Part shown: piece after piece, positions 40,791 to 52,393 of the stretch
Layout of the letters: the number at the start of each line of letters is the position of its first letter
Numbering within the stretch: position 1 is the stretch's first letter
Assembly: GCF_010183535.1 (NCBI RefSeq)
Contig: NC_071331.1
Span: forward strand, 1,922,001 to 1,986,000
DNA: 64,000 nt
Direction: 5' to 3'
DNA from: Caenorhabditis remanei
Taxonomy: Eukaryota; Nematoda; Chromadorea; Rhabditida; Rhabditidae
Notes under the pieces: generated by a model
Databases searched by the model: none
Told to the model about the DNA's origin: nothing
What the model saw: the letters and a program-made list of their open reading frames with translations, nothing else
Program-made: the position numbers and the translations under genes

Positions 40791-42183
40791 TTTTTCCTGT
40801 TTAATGCAATTAATGTAGCAATTAGTGTTTTTTGTTAGTCACTCTAACCGATATTGTCATCAATTGAATATTTACTCTGAATATATGTAATGTTTCAGTT
40901 AGCACATTTCGATAAATCGAGATTTACTTTACCAGTAGTCTCGTCTTCGATGAACAGTGTGAGTCAAAATATAGATTACTGTAGTAACAAATTCGCTCGG
41001 TCGTTTTTGATAAAACCCTTAACTGTCAGTGCTGGGTATTTCCTGTTTCCATAATTCTTCTTGTTTTCGGTCTATTTTTTAAAAGTGTTTTAATGATAAT
41101 GTGATAGCAACTTCACTCGAAACATTAAGAACTCCAAACCCGTTAATTTTATTGGAATCTAAAATCGATAAAGCATTATCCCACGAATGTGAAACCTGGT
41201 AGAAACGGTAAACCAAAACAGAGAAAACAAGTTAACAAAATTATTTCTACTGTTCCAAGTTGCCCATTTTATTATAAGATAATAGGGAGTCAACAGTAAT
41301 GCTACGAAGTTGGAGTAAACGTTTTGAGTGACATTCTTCTTGTGAGTAGAAGGTAAGAGAGACGTGGTAACTATAATTTTTGAATTTTTTTATATTGATA
41401 ACCTGAATGCTCAAGTTTTGGACTTACGAGTAATAAAAGTACATTTATGTAACTGTTAATATCATTGAATTGAAACATGAATTGCGTATTCTTATATCTC
41501 GGAACATTGGTCTTCAAGACAAAACTGTCTTCATCTTCTGGGAAAGTTCACTTGGCAAAACAAGGGATCTGGATGGACCATCAGGCTCTTTGATATCTTA
41601 TCTGGTTCAATAACCAGCTGTAGATAGGAAAGAAGATCACCCCGTACAAAAAAGGTAAATCATTCCGATACAGTGACATTACTCACTCAAAATCTTACTG
41701 TTTCTAAATGATTTCTTCTAAATTCAAGATTATTTCAAAATGTTATGTCTCAATCAAAGCAATCGAACCTAAAATAAGTCACGCCTTCTTTCCGTTGTTT
41801 TTGATATGATATTGAACGAACTCCCCGAGCTTTTCTAAATATATCCTGAAACGGAAATAAGCGCGGGAACTTCAGTCAGCAAACGCCAAATGCCAAGAAA
41901 CTTTTTTCGGCAGTAGGTTCGTCGAAATACTAAATTTTTTAACATAGTGGTTTTTAATATTTATGTTTTGAAAGCGTTGAAAAATGATAACATTTGCGAA
42001 ATATTCCAAGTTTTCCAAAATTTTCAGAATGCAGAGAAAAACTTTCTCCGTTTTTACAAACTGTTTTTTTTTCTCAGCTAAATATCGTCAGCTCGTTAGT
42101 CGACAATAATCTAACAAATAATTACATTGTTTCTATGATATTCACTCAAAGGTTCGTATTTTTTTTATATTAGCTCGGCACAA

Positions 42184-42294
42184 TTCTTACAACTGCGCTC
42201 CACCGAAATCTCCTTCAGAAATCTTTCTTTTTCTCTGTGTCTCCCGATTTTGCACACAATTTTCTTCGATTTCGGTAGAGCGCGGTTATAAGAA
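42184..42294. mobile_element. 111-bp palindromic MITE (copy B)
   Basis: Near-identical to 5931-6041 and in the same place within the duplication, so inserted before duplication. Confidence 0.7.
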
Positions 42295-42467
42295 GCGTGC
42301 GGAGCTAATACGCTTAATCTATTATTCATGTTTCGAAAACTACATATGCGCTTTGAAAAAGGTTTTGATTAATGTCGTACCAGCACCATGTTGCTCTAAA
42401 GTTGTTGCTCTAAATCCTATAAAATACTTTTTAAAATGCTAACTCAATAAACTCCCTCATCTGGTCC

Positions 42468-45400
42468 CGAAGAATGGGAAATAATACGACTAGTGTTCCA
42501 AGTGTACACCAAAAGGTCTGTCAGTTGCTCACTCTGGCATAAGGGGCTCCGTGTACCAGGAAATGTTTTGATGGATGGCGTGACAGCCAACTGGAACAGC
42601 TGGAGCCAAGTAAGGCCACCCGGTATCAACAGTATTTGATAATATTGTCAAGTACAAAGTTTCACAATTAGCCGTAGTCGAAGAGGATCACACCCAAATT
42701 TGAATAATCAAAGTATAGAATAAGATAAACCGAATTCCAAGGTTAAACGGATGCTGTCGAGTGCAGAACCGACGGTTTTTACTGTTTTCTGTATGAATTG
42801 AGATTTCAGGTGACATATCTTCTAGTCAAAAGATATTCAACGACATATGTATGTTTCAAAAGAGTTATTAGTTGTGGCCATTATACTAAAATTATTCATT
42901 TGCTCTTCGCCTTGAATGTTTTCGGTTAAACTGCTGAAACTTCTGAATCTTGCCAAATAGGAGCAATGAAACTGTCGTTAGAATATTAAATCCGAACTGT
43001 CAGTAAACTTTCAAATTTCTTTCGCATTTAAGGAAATCGTTGTTATTGGCACACGTCATACCATCAGATCATGAATGTGAGAACCTGTTTCGCAATTATG
43101 GGAAATCTAACTTGGAAAGCACATCTGCACTTGTAATGGGAATGGCACAACAGATCATGCTTCAGATTTATAGCAGTAGGTCCATCATCTGCTCTTCGGG
43201 AAATAAGGAAACTCTCTGGACCAGCTGGATTTTCGGCATCTGGTGTAATAGCCATCTGGAAAACAGAGCAACTACCCAGTACCTAGAGCAGATGTTGAAC
43301 TAGTCAAGTATAAAATGAAAACCACGAAAAAGTGAAATTGAAACAAATTTCCATAACAACCTGATAGCTTAAAGGTGGACTAAACTCAACTCTGATATTT
43401 TCATAGAATAATGTACGGGTACCTGTGAGTTCATTTTCATATCGAAAGAATTTTTAAAATTCGGTCTGAAACCCGCTGAGAGCGATCGCCGGTGAATTTG
43501 GGCATTTCTCTGGCTGGTGAAAATTGGCGTTGTGGCCCAGAAATTCGACTCCGGACGTATGTTCATTTGTTCATTTTCGTGTGTTCATTCTCAAATCGAA
43601 AGAATGTTTTATTTCGGTCCAGTTTTTTTCAAGTTTTCGTCATTTTTTCTACCATTTTTGTAGTGTTTCTATCAACTTTCGCCGTTTACTTTGTAAATTA
43701 TTGAAAGAACACAACAAAAATGAGCGAAAATACCGACAAAAGTTGGAAAAAATCAACATGGCCGAAGTCGAACTTCTAGGCCACCGAAATGTCCAAACTC
43801 ACCGGCAATCGCTCTCAGCGGGTTTCAGACCAATTTTTAAAATTCTTTCGATATGAAAATGATCTCACAGGTACTAATACATTATTCTATGAAAATATCA
43901 GAGTTGAGTTTAGTCCACTTTTAATTGTAGCCTAAATCAAGATTATTTTAATAAATATTTCAATACATAGACAGAAAAGGATTTCATCGTTCGAAAAGTC
44001 TACTTAAGGTAGTTATAGGTTTTTTGAAACTGCTGAACAATTTTAATTTTTTGGATTTTTAATACTCTGGCTTCTATAGATTTATTTGTGTTAGATAACA
44101 ACTTGATCAAATGATATTCAAAGACTAAGAATAAAATAATTTCTGTTTAGATGAGTCTTTAATATGTAACATTTCTTGAAGCTGTTGATTCCCTCTGCGT
44201 TTAAGGTACTTTCCCAAATATTTTATCTTCAAATGGTCCAAACTTCTGAATCTTATCAAATAGGAGTAATGAAACTGTGCTCGTTGGAATATTGATCCAA
44301 ACTGTCTTTAAGTTTTGAACACTTCTTTTGCATTAATTTTTTCAGATAATAAATGTGAAAACGTGTTTCCAGTTTATGAGAAATCGAAATGGGAAAGAAC
44401 ATCTCTACTAAGCATTTGTAATTCTGTTCATTCATGGAGACTGTGACATTAGACGGCTGGCGTTCCAGGTGTATACCAGAAGGTCCATCATCTGCTCTCA
44501 GTGGAATAAGAAGGCTCTATGGACCAACCGGCTTTTTGGTGTATGATGCAAAAGCCAGCTGGGTCCCGGTGATTTCATTCGTTACCAGGAGCAGGTGGCG
44601 GATGAAAAGGGTATGTTACTGGAAATTCGATTGGAATACGTTTCAACGTTAACAATATTTTTCTGAAAAACTGAAAACGGTAAAAGATTTGGACCAACAA
44701 GGGAGCTTGTTGAGTAGAAAATACAATCGATAATCGTTTGAAAGTTATACTTTCGTTTTTTGAAGTGCTTCATAGAAATCTGGCGAGAAGTACAGAAAAT
44801 TTTAAAATATTTCCCCAAAATTTCATTTTTCAAATTCAAATCGAGACTGACTTCTATAGAAATGCATTGAATTTCTCGGGCAATTTGAGAGCTCAAAATG
44901 AACTTTTAAGACGTGGGTCTAAAATACTTTTACTTTTCTTAAAAATAATCATATAAAAAATATGATTTACTTTTTCACAGTGGTTAGGTAAACCCTTTTT
45001 TCTAAAGCGACGTTCTTTCTTCGCCAAAAAAATTCACTATGCCAGATGTCTATGAAGCAGACTTTGCAAACGGAAAAATAGGTTTCAGATGATGCTCTAC
45101 CGATCTCCACGGTTAAATTTTTCTAATTTTATCTCCTACTCAAAAAGTTCCTTTGTAAGAAGAGAACTTGAATTTTGATAAAAGAAATAAAAAATTTCAG
45201 TTTCTAGTTAGTTGTTTCAGTCTTTATAAATCTCAAAGTATTATTACTAATTTATCGATTTTAAAAACAATTTATTACGAAATTGTTTCTAAAAATATAA
45301 TGGGATCGGAATTCATCAGAAAAATAGAGTTGCGGCACATTTCTATAATCAATCAGAACTTGCTAAGAGTCTATGACCATTTTTTGTTCCTGTATTGTAA

Positions 45401-45635
45401 CTTCTAAAACCAAAAGGTGTATCTCTCTTATTTATAACGGGAATTTTTATCAAATTCAAGAGAACAGCTGCACTAATCTCCTTCATTGTTTCATCTGGTC
45501 CCGGAGACTGGGGAATAAGACGGCTGGCGTTCCAGGTGTACACCAGAAGGTCCATCAGCTGCTCTTCGTGGAATAAGGAGGCTCTATGGACCAGCCGGCT
45601 TTGGGGTGTCTGGTGCAATAGCCAGATGGAACTCA
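42468..45635. repeat. Four diverged copies of the same ~135-bp unit in copy B
   Basis: Units lie at about 42468-42610, 43165-43265, 44440-44575 and 45490-45635, with the same spacing logic as in copy A. The first pair (6210 and 42468) is almost identical. The others differ by more substitutions and indels. Confidence 0.65.
43373..43920. mobile_element. 548-bp MITE with TTAA target, copy-B-specific
   Basis: Inverted ends AGGTGGACTAAACTC and its near-inverse extend over about 130 bp. TTAA is present directly outside both ends (43369-43372 and 43921-43924), as for piggyBac-type elements. Copy A near 7025 lacks it. No transposase. Confidence 0.8.
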
Positions 45636-46236
45636 GTAAGACATCGACAGATGATGGTTGAGTATATCCAAATTTATGAGACCTTCAAAAAATTAACGGT
45701 ACTGGTTTACAAAAGTCTGGCAATTCAACAATAGATCGGAAAACTGAAATCATGAAAACTGAATAGTCACTTGTAGGGTTGTTGAAACTGCCAAAGTATA
45801 TTGATTTTCGGCAGAAAGTCTTTGTCTGTGCAGAGCAGTGTTAGACGTAAACGCGCTCCGTCGCACACTGGTTGGCACGGCGCCAAAAAAGACCTGCCAC
45901 TGACTTTTACGTGCTTTTTGTCATATCTTTCAATATAAACAGCGACGCGCACGCAACACGACACCGAAAAATTCGAATCTGTTCGTTGCGGACCTTACGC
46001 CTTAAGTAAACTGCTGTTTCACCTTGGTTGTTTTAGGGCTCACATTTTTTCGAGGTAATAAGAAAATTGTGTTTATCGAAAAGTTTCAGAAATCGGCTAG
46101 AGAGCTGGCTAGGCAACAAAATAGAACTAGCAATTTTTGAATTGTGTCAATTGTTGAAGCAAATCAGATTTGTAATTGAGATCTATTTTATATAAACATT
46201 CTGAAACATGAAAAAAGTTATGAAGTTTCAAACATA

Positions 46237-46641
46237 CAGTACCGTGCAGTATATTAGGCCTTTTTCAGTTGAAAATTACCAACTTTGAGAGAGTGTTACG
46301 GTACCATTGAATGTCCCAGAAAATAAATGTTGTATATCCCATACAGAACAAATGTAGAGCTCCATTTTTGAAGTTGACAACTTTTTTGTACGGACATCAC
46401 CTAGCAAGTTATTATACATATCTTCAAAGTAATTTCTTCCTCAAATCGTCCCATTTCAGTGCAAAATTGTGCGATTTATGAGCTGTCCTCATTAAAATGT
46501 CCATAACTCTCTCGGGAGTGTCCGTACAAAAAAGTTGTCAACTACAAAATTGGAGCTTTACTGGTGGGACAATCAGTGACATCAAATTTGGTTATATTCA
46601 ACCGAGAAAAGTCAAATTTTATATCTTATTGCGCGGTACTG
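46237..46641. mobile_element. Tc1/mariner-like MITE (copy B)
   Basis: Orthologue of 10117-10561: same CAGT start, inverted right end GCGCGGTACTG, flanking TA, slightly shorter inside. Confidence 0.7.
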
Positions 46642-46744
46642 TAGTTCTGATTATTTTACAGTTTCTTATTCTCGGTTTAAAAAATCTCATATCGTGTCTC
46701 ACTAATTATATTCGGATTTAAACTCAATCCTACACTCCAAGTCC

Positions 46745-47110
46745 CTAAACTTAAAAGTTCCCTCTCTCCCCTCACCCTTTCCAAACTTCCCACTCCTCAT
46801 CATTTCTTCCCTTTTCAATTCGTCTCGCTCGTCTGTTCAGAATTTCTGGAGTGCTTCTTCTTCTTCTTCTTCAACTACATCATCTGCTTTTCGGCTAGCT
46901 TCTGCTCTCGGAGCCATATGTGGCAGGCAGCTGGAGAAAGGGGGAACGACGAATCGAGAATCTAATTGCAACGAGAAACGGAAGAAGAAGGAGAAAGGAG
47001 GAAAGGAAAATGCGGGAAAAAGATGAGAAGAAAGGAAAATGAGGAGGAGGAGGGGGGATGGTAATGATGGGTGAGAAATGTGTTGAATGGGATCTTTAGG
47101 AATAAAGGAA
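46745..47110. repeat. Dispersed repeat family 'FRLAS', copy 4 of 4
   Basis: Copy B counterpart of 10685-11010, including the purine-rich right part and a short CTT expansion. Confidence 0.7.
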
Positions 47111-48383
47111 ACAAAAGAAGTAGGTGTGTCATGTATGAGAGAACGTATTATAGGAATGATGAAACAGTCTGAAATGGTGAAAATTGAACTAAAACCATAA
47201 AATATATTATTTCAGATCATAATATTCATAATTTTTACCAATTCTCTCAATTGTAGCATCATTGATGACTTGAATCAAAAAGCGCTAAACTAAAGATAAA
47301 TCCGGATCTGGTTTCAATTTTTGATTATTTAGAAAAAAAGAATAGAACAGAGAGCGAAATCAAAAAGTGCCAAAAACTGCCTTTTTGTGGTAAAAAGCTC
47401 CATAAAATGGTCGAATTTGGGTAAAATTTAGTTGTTTTTGGAAAACAACTGAAATTTTTCATGCTGATAGACGGAAGACGAAAAAAATTTTCAAATGGAA
47501 GAAGGCGGAAAGCGGAATCCGCTGTACCCTGTAATATTTCGGTTTCAAAATTAAAGTTTTTGTCGATAATTTTTTTTTGACCTTAATATGTGTTTTTCTT
47601 GAACAACTTTTTTCAAAAAAAAATCCCACCAGGTTGATTGATAGCTCAAAAGATAGGTATTTTGAATCGTCATTCATTAAAAATACTCAATTTTCCCAAA
47701 AAAAAAATCACGAGAACTTTAAAAAATCAAGATACCAAACTTTTGAGCTATCAATAACCTGGTAGGATTTTTTTTTTTGAAAAAAAGTTATTTAAGAAAG
47801 GACCGGTTGACAATTATGTTTTTTTAAAATGTTTCGTGTTGTTCAAATTAGATTTTTCAGTTCAGAACGTCTAATTTTTTGAATCTAATAATACAAATAA
47901 ACATAATAAATTTTTCGGTTTCAAAGTCGTAGTTTTTGATGATAATTAATTTTGACATTAATTAATTCGTGCTCAATTTAATTTTGGTGTAAAACACAAT
48001 TTTATTTTAAGTGGTTTTGTCTCCCGTTCTAACCACGGTAGGCCCTAAAATCTCAAAATTTAACAAAACGTTTGCAGTTGACAATTTTCAAAAAATGCGG
48101 GAAAACTGACATAAATCGGCTCAAAAAGTGGCCGATTAAGCTGCGTATCAAAATTCCACAGTATGTGCCATCGAATTGAAAAAAATTATAATTTAAATTT
48201 CCCTCCAACTCTAGTGAATCGCGTTTAATATCAATTTTACATACTTTCAAAATTTATCAGTTTTGTTGAATAACTTTTAAAATTTTCTGTTGCAGTGCGC
48301 TGAAAAAGATAAGTGATACCTGTAAAAACTAATAGGATACTAGCGCTATTGACCCATTAATAAAAAAATTTTAATTTCCGGTT

Positions 48384-48695
48384 TTTCCGGTTTCACTTAT
48401 CCGATTTGATCACTGGAAATTCTGCTGCACCGGTGCGATCGATGCGGAATCTGTTAGTGTTTTTTTCCTAGTGCCTCCACTTAAAATCTATGAACTTTTT
48501 CAAAACCTAGACATTCTCTTTGTCTTATTTTTCTGGATAGTCGGTCATCGCTTCATTTTTCTGATATGTCATTCCTAATCCCTCTCCCCAAAATTCCATA
48601 TTTCCAGCCGTCTCCCCTCCTCCAAATCCTACACGCCTATAAAATCCAACACAACAATCTCCCATCTGCTCTGCCAGTTATCCAACAAAATCCAC
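48384..48695. other. Start of single-copy host DNA right of copy B
   Basis: GC content rises and similarity to copy A ends. A TATA-like 'cctataaaatcc' lies near 48636-48647. No gene seen. Confidence 0.4.
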
Positions 48696-49147
48696 CACCT
48701 GCAATAATCCCTCACCTGTTCTCATAATTTAGTCATCCCACCATCCACCTGTTTTTTCTTCCTCTAAATGTAAGAACTATCAGGTGTGACGGGGGCCCAA
48801 GTGTTTTTCCAATCTCCATCCCAATCACCTGTGCCCCACCTGGAATCCTAAAAATAAAGCCACGCCAGGTGTCAATTCATACACACGCACCTGTGTTGTA
48901 CGCCCCCCTTCCTCCCAATAGTTACATGATTTCCTTTCTCTCCAGGTGCACAAAGAGTTAGAGAGACGGGGGGAAACAATGACAATAAGTATTCTATTTC
49001 GAGGAGACGGCCAGTTTTCCGTTAGGAGGGCAGGTGGTGGAGTGGGAAGGGGTGCCGCCCTTTTGGCACATGCCGAAGATTCCTTTTGGTGGTGAAAGGG
49101 GGGGGACTTTCACTATCCAGATGGCATCGAGTATATACGCACAGGTG
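48696..49147. promoter_or_regulatory. Cluster of 11 CACCTG/CAGGTG E-boxes
   Basis: Exact hits start at 48696, 48713, 48746, 48781, 48826, 48837, 48866, 48888, 48943, 49031 and 49142. By base composition well under one is expected in 450 bp. CAnnTG boxes of this type are bound by bHLH dimers and by Snail/ZEB zinc-finger repressors. The boxes are not evenly spaced and their flanks differ, so this is not a simple tandem repeat. The nearest gene is the bHLH-like gene 2.2 kb to the right, transcribed toward the cluster. The target gene is unknown. Confidence 0.6.
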
Positions 49148-49340
49148 GTGTGCTCTTTCTTGGGAGACCGCCTGGGAGCGGATAATTTTTAATTTTAAGC
49201 AACAGACGGTTCGAAACCATGAAATTTCGCAGTTTCGAAATGTCTAGATTTTGCTGAAATGTAATCGGTATGAAGCGGTATTTTCAGTTTTTCTTGGTTT
49301 TAAGGTAAGACGAATGGAAAATTCCCCACGAATCAGGGTA

Positions 49341-50350
49341 CCAAACAAACCAAAAACCTATACAAAGCTGCTGTAACCGGAAATTTCAGAATGTTTTTCA
49401 GAAATTAGTACCAAGAAATTAAACAAATCCAACAGTTTTTACAGTTTGTCAGAAACATGTGAAAATATGGAAATTACTGCTGAAAAACACCTGAAACACT
49501 GTTTCGGGTAGTCAGTAAAATAGGTATAATTTAATTGAAATTAATAAAAGTGAACAGGTTTTTTCATTTTCTCACAAAAATATAATCGTGGTTTCCATAC
49601 TGATAGTCCGTTCCAATTATCAGGAAAATAACATAAATTGAAACCTAAGTTAAGATTTTGGAACAGAAATACTCCCTTCATTTTTTGTAAACATACCAAT
49701 TACCCTAAAACGTGATCTATAGAGCCGTCATTCTGACGTAATAGTGTTTGCACAGTCCACAACAAGTCCACAAATAGCGGAAAAAAACTCTAGAAGAAAC
49801 GGATTTTCAATAATTGTGGTTTTTTTTTTTAGATATTCTAATTTTAAGAAGATGTCGAGAAATGTACCGGGAACATAATCAGAGAACTAAACAAACCATA
49901 AACCTATGCAAAGCTGCTGTAACCGGAAATTCCAGAATGTTTTTCAGAAATTAGTTCCAAGAATTTAAACAAATTCAACAGTTTTTACAGATTTTTAGAA
50001 ACATGTTAAAATATGAAAATTAATGCTGAATAACACTTCAAACACTGTTTCTGGTAGTTAGTAAAATGAGACAGTTTTAAATGAAATCAATAGGAGCGAA
50101 ATTATTTCAATAGGAGGGCTAATTATTTCACAATTATTTCAGCCTTATTTTAAACTTTTTTAATTTGCTCTCAAATATATTATAGTGGTTTTCCAATAAT
50201 TAATCTAATCTGAAAAATATGTTAAATTGAAACCTCTCTTAAGTTTTTGGAACTGAAAATGTTACTTTTTTTTGTTTTCATATTCATTACCCAAAATTTT
50301 GGACTAAACAGCATACATCACTCATTTTGACGTAAAAATGTTTGCGCAGC
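49341..50350. repeat. Local direct duplication (two ~450-bp copies)
   Basis: 49341-49780 and 49885-50350 share 'aagctgctgtaaccggaaat', 'gaatgtttttcagaaatta' and 'aaacactgtttc' in order, with many substitutions. Each copy carries one CTGTTTC box. No gene. Confidence 0.75.
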
Positions 50351-51357
50351 CGATATAAAGGCAAATGGAGTAAAATTTGCGATACTGTATCGAAAATTAC
50401 CGCGAAATTTGAATTTCAAAAGTTGCTGGGCTGCTCAAAACCACTATTTTAGGTTTCCAGGTAGGTCTCATTATTTAAAAAGGTTTGTATTCGTTGATTA
50501 GAGCCGTATACTGTCCAGGCGGAGATGGAAAACTTGAAATTGTAAATTTTCAATTATTATAATGTTCCAATTAGTTACTAAATTATTTTCCAAATCTTAT
50601 CATCTGTTATATTGTTCCTGCCACTTTTCAAATTTGAAACCAATAAAACCATACACACCTGCCCCCCCCCCTCATTACCATGACGTATCCATGTAATTCT
50701 ACTCCTCCCCCTCCCCTCTATCTCTGGATCTTGTCCAAAATTACGTAACTTAGAGTGACATACTGTCTCTCTTGCATCATAAACCTTGTTTGAACGATAT
50801 TTGATACCTATGATGGGGAAAAGGTCAATTCCTATACTCCCAGATTTATTGAGTACTTGGGCAGACACCTGTGGAGAGATAGACAATGGGGGAATGGATT
50901 AGGAGGACAATAGCCAAAAAAATTTTTATTGTTTCATTAAAAAGTCACTATCCAGTTCAAATCTAGGAGTGTCTGTTGGTGTATACAGGTGTCCAGATGT
51001 CTACTTTCCCATATGTTTGTCCTGATAGACATCTCAGCTAAATTCTGTACACGTCTGTTTTCAATAAACCAAAATTTTTTAACAGCTGTTCTCCCCTCAA
51101 GCCTATCCATATGTTAGCTTGCACCTGTTCCAGATGTCCGCACAATCTGTCTGTTGTGACGTCAGTGTGTCCAGATGTCCACGTGGTGACTTATTTAATA
51201 AGAATTTATTTTTTTTGATTTTTAAATTGAAAATTTGAAAATTCGAAAACTGAAAATTATATACAAAAAAGAAAATTACCCGAAATTTTTTGGCATATTA
51301 ATTTCATAAAATTGTTTAAACAACTAAGCTCCTAATAAATGCGATACCAGATGTCCA
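50351..51357. other. Intergenic region downstream of the bHLH-like gene
   Basis: Contains scattered CACCTG and CAGATG E-boxes (for example 'acaggtgtccagatgtcta' near 50985-51005 and further ones to 51180) and a C-run near 50664. No supported coding exon. Confidence 0.45.
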
Positions 51358-51848
51358 TTAAACAGATGACGTCGGCGATGATTCTGGAGACGAGGCAGGG
51401 GTGTCGGGTCGCGATGTGGACGGGCTGACAGATGCGGAGCTGGTGAAGAAATGCTCGAATCCGGCGGGCAGCGAGTTTTCTTTTCCGGATAACTGGGCTT
51501 GGAGCTCTCGGATATGGGCGATGGTGGCCAGGACGAGCTCATATTGGTCGGCGTCTTCCTCGGCGGCGACTAGTTGGCGAAGACGGTTGGTGACCTGGAA
51601 AACAGGGGGAAATTAGGAAAAAATTCGATTTATCAAATTTAAAAAAAAATTACGGTGTCAAAATGTTTTTAAAAAATTATGGCCTTAAAAATTTTTTAAT
51701 TAATTTTATATTTTCAATGGGTAAAAAATTTAAAACACACCTTCTCCTTTTCCCTTCTCTCCGCTGACGTGGATTTCCGGATCTTCCTGGATTTCGGGGA
51801 GACGTGACTGATGACGTCACGTGGTGGTCGGGCAGTGGAATTCTTCAT
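51358..51848 (-). CDS. Basic helix-loop-helix-like protein (114 aa, two exons)
   Basis: Exons are 51741-51848 (36 codons from ATG) and 51358-51594 (78 codons plus stop). The donor is AAG|GTGTGT and the acceptor TGTTTTCCAG|GTC, phase 0. The frame continues upstream to an ATG at 51974, so the start is not certain. The domain spans residues of about 20-71: a basic region (SRKIRKSTSAERREKEK), helix 1 (VTNRLRQLVA), a loop (AEEDADQ) and helix 2 (YELVLATIAHIRELQAQL). These fit bHLH spacing and hydrophobic pattern. The tail is Ser/Pro/Thr-rich. It is likely a small host transcription factor; I cannot assign an orthologue. GC-rich, balanced codons set it apart from the surrounding AT-rich DNA. Confidence 0.72.
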
Positions 51849-52320
51849 TTTAGCAAAGAAGCAGAGAATAGCGATACAGATGTCTGAATGGAGTGAGAAT
51901 GAGGGTCCGTTAGGCGGAAAAGAGGGGGGTGGAGCCTTGGGGGATGTACACGCAGCTGTTAAGGCCACGCCCACTTAGGGTGTTTTCTTTGGGAGGGGGA
52001 GGGTTATGCACAGGTGCGCGCGCGCGGCGGGTGGGAGGGGGTAAGGGAGAAAAGAATAATGGGGGATGGGAAGAGGGAGATAAGAGGGAGGGGAAAGAAA
52101 TGCCGATGTCATGTGGTGTGTAGAAGACAAATACAGATGTTGTTGGTGTCGGGTGAAAAGAGACTAAAGGAATCTCCAATGTTTGAAGTGTATTACCTCC
52201 CTGCTGGGAACATTAATCCTTTTGAGGGAGGAAGGGTGAGGGTCATTAGACAGTGTGGGAAAATTGATTGGCATCTGGGAAAATTGCAAGGGAAATTAGA
52301 GAAAAAAAACAAAAAAAGGG
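51849..52320. other. Upstream region of the bHLH-like gene
   Basis: Purine-rich (gggag/gaggg) DNA and a short GCGC run (52017-52026). Open frames here look like composition effects. Probably promoter DNA shared with the tRNA gene. Confidence 0.4.
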
Positions 52321-52393
52321 TGATCTCGGGCGGGATCGAACCGCCGACCTTCTGTGTGTTAGACAGATGTGATAACCACTACACCACGAGACC
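52321..52393 (-). tRNA. tRNA-Val (anticodon AAC)
   Basis: On the minus strand the sequence begins GGTCTCGTGGTGTAGTGGTT, which includes a clean A box. The anticodon arm is CTGTCTAACACACAG with anticodon AAC. The T arm GGCGGTTCGATCCCGCC gives a consensus B box. The acceptor arms GGTCTCG and CGAGATC pair over all seven positions (one G-U), with discriminator A. Length is 73 nt without CCA. All stems close, so it looks functional. Confidence 0.95.

Larger units (their letters stand above)
37254..48383. repeat. Copy B of the duplication, part 2 (right of the Maverick)
   Basis: This continues copy B directly after the right Maverick end and follows copy A from about 781 to 12807. GATTTC at 37254-37259 is the right target-site duplication. 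Similarity to copy A ends at about 48383, after the shared 'aatttccggt'. No supported host gene is present. It contains copy-specific insertions at 38066-38340 and 43373-43920, and it lacks the copy-A-only elements at 9473-9854 and 11751-12094. Confidence 0.85.
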
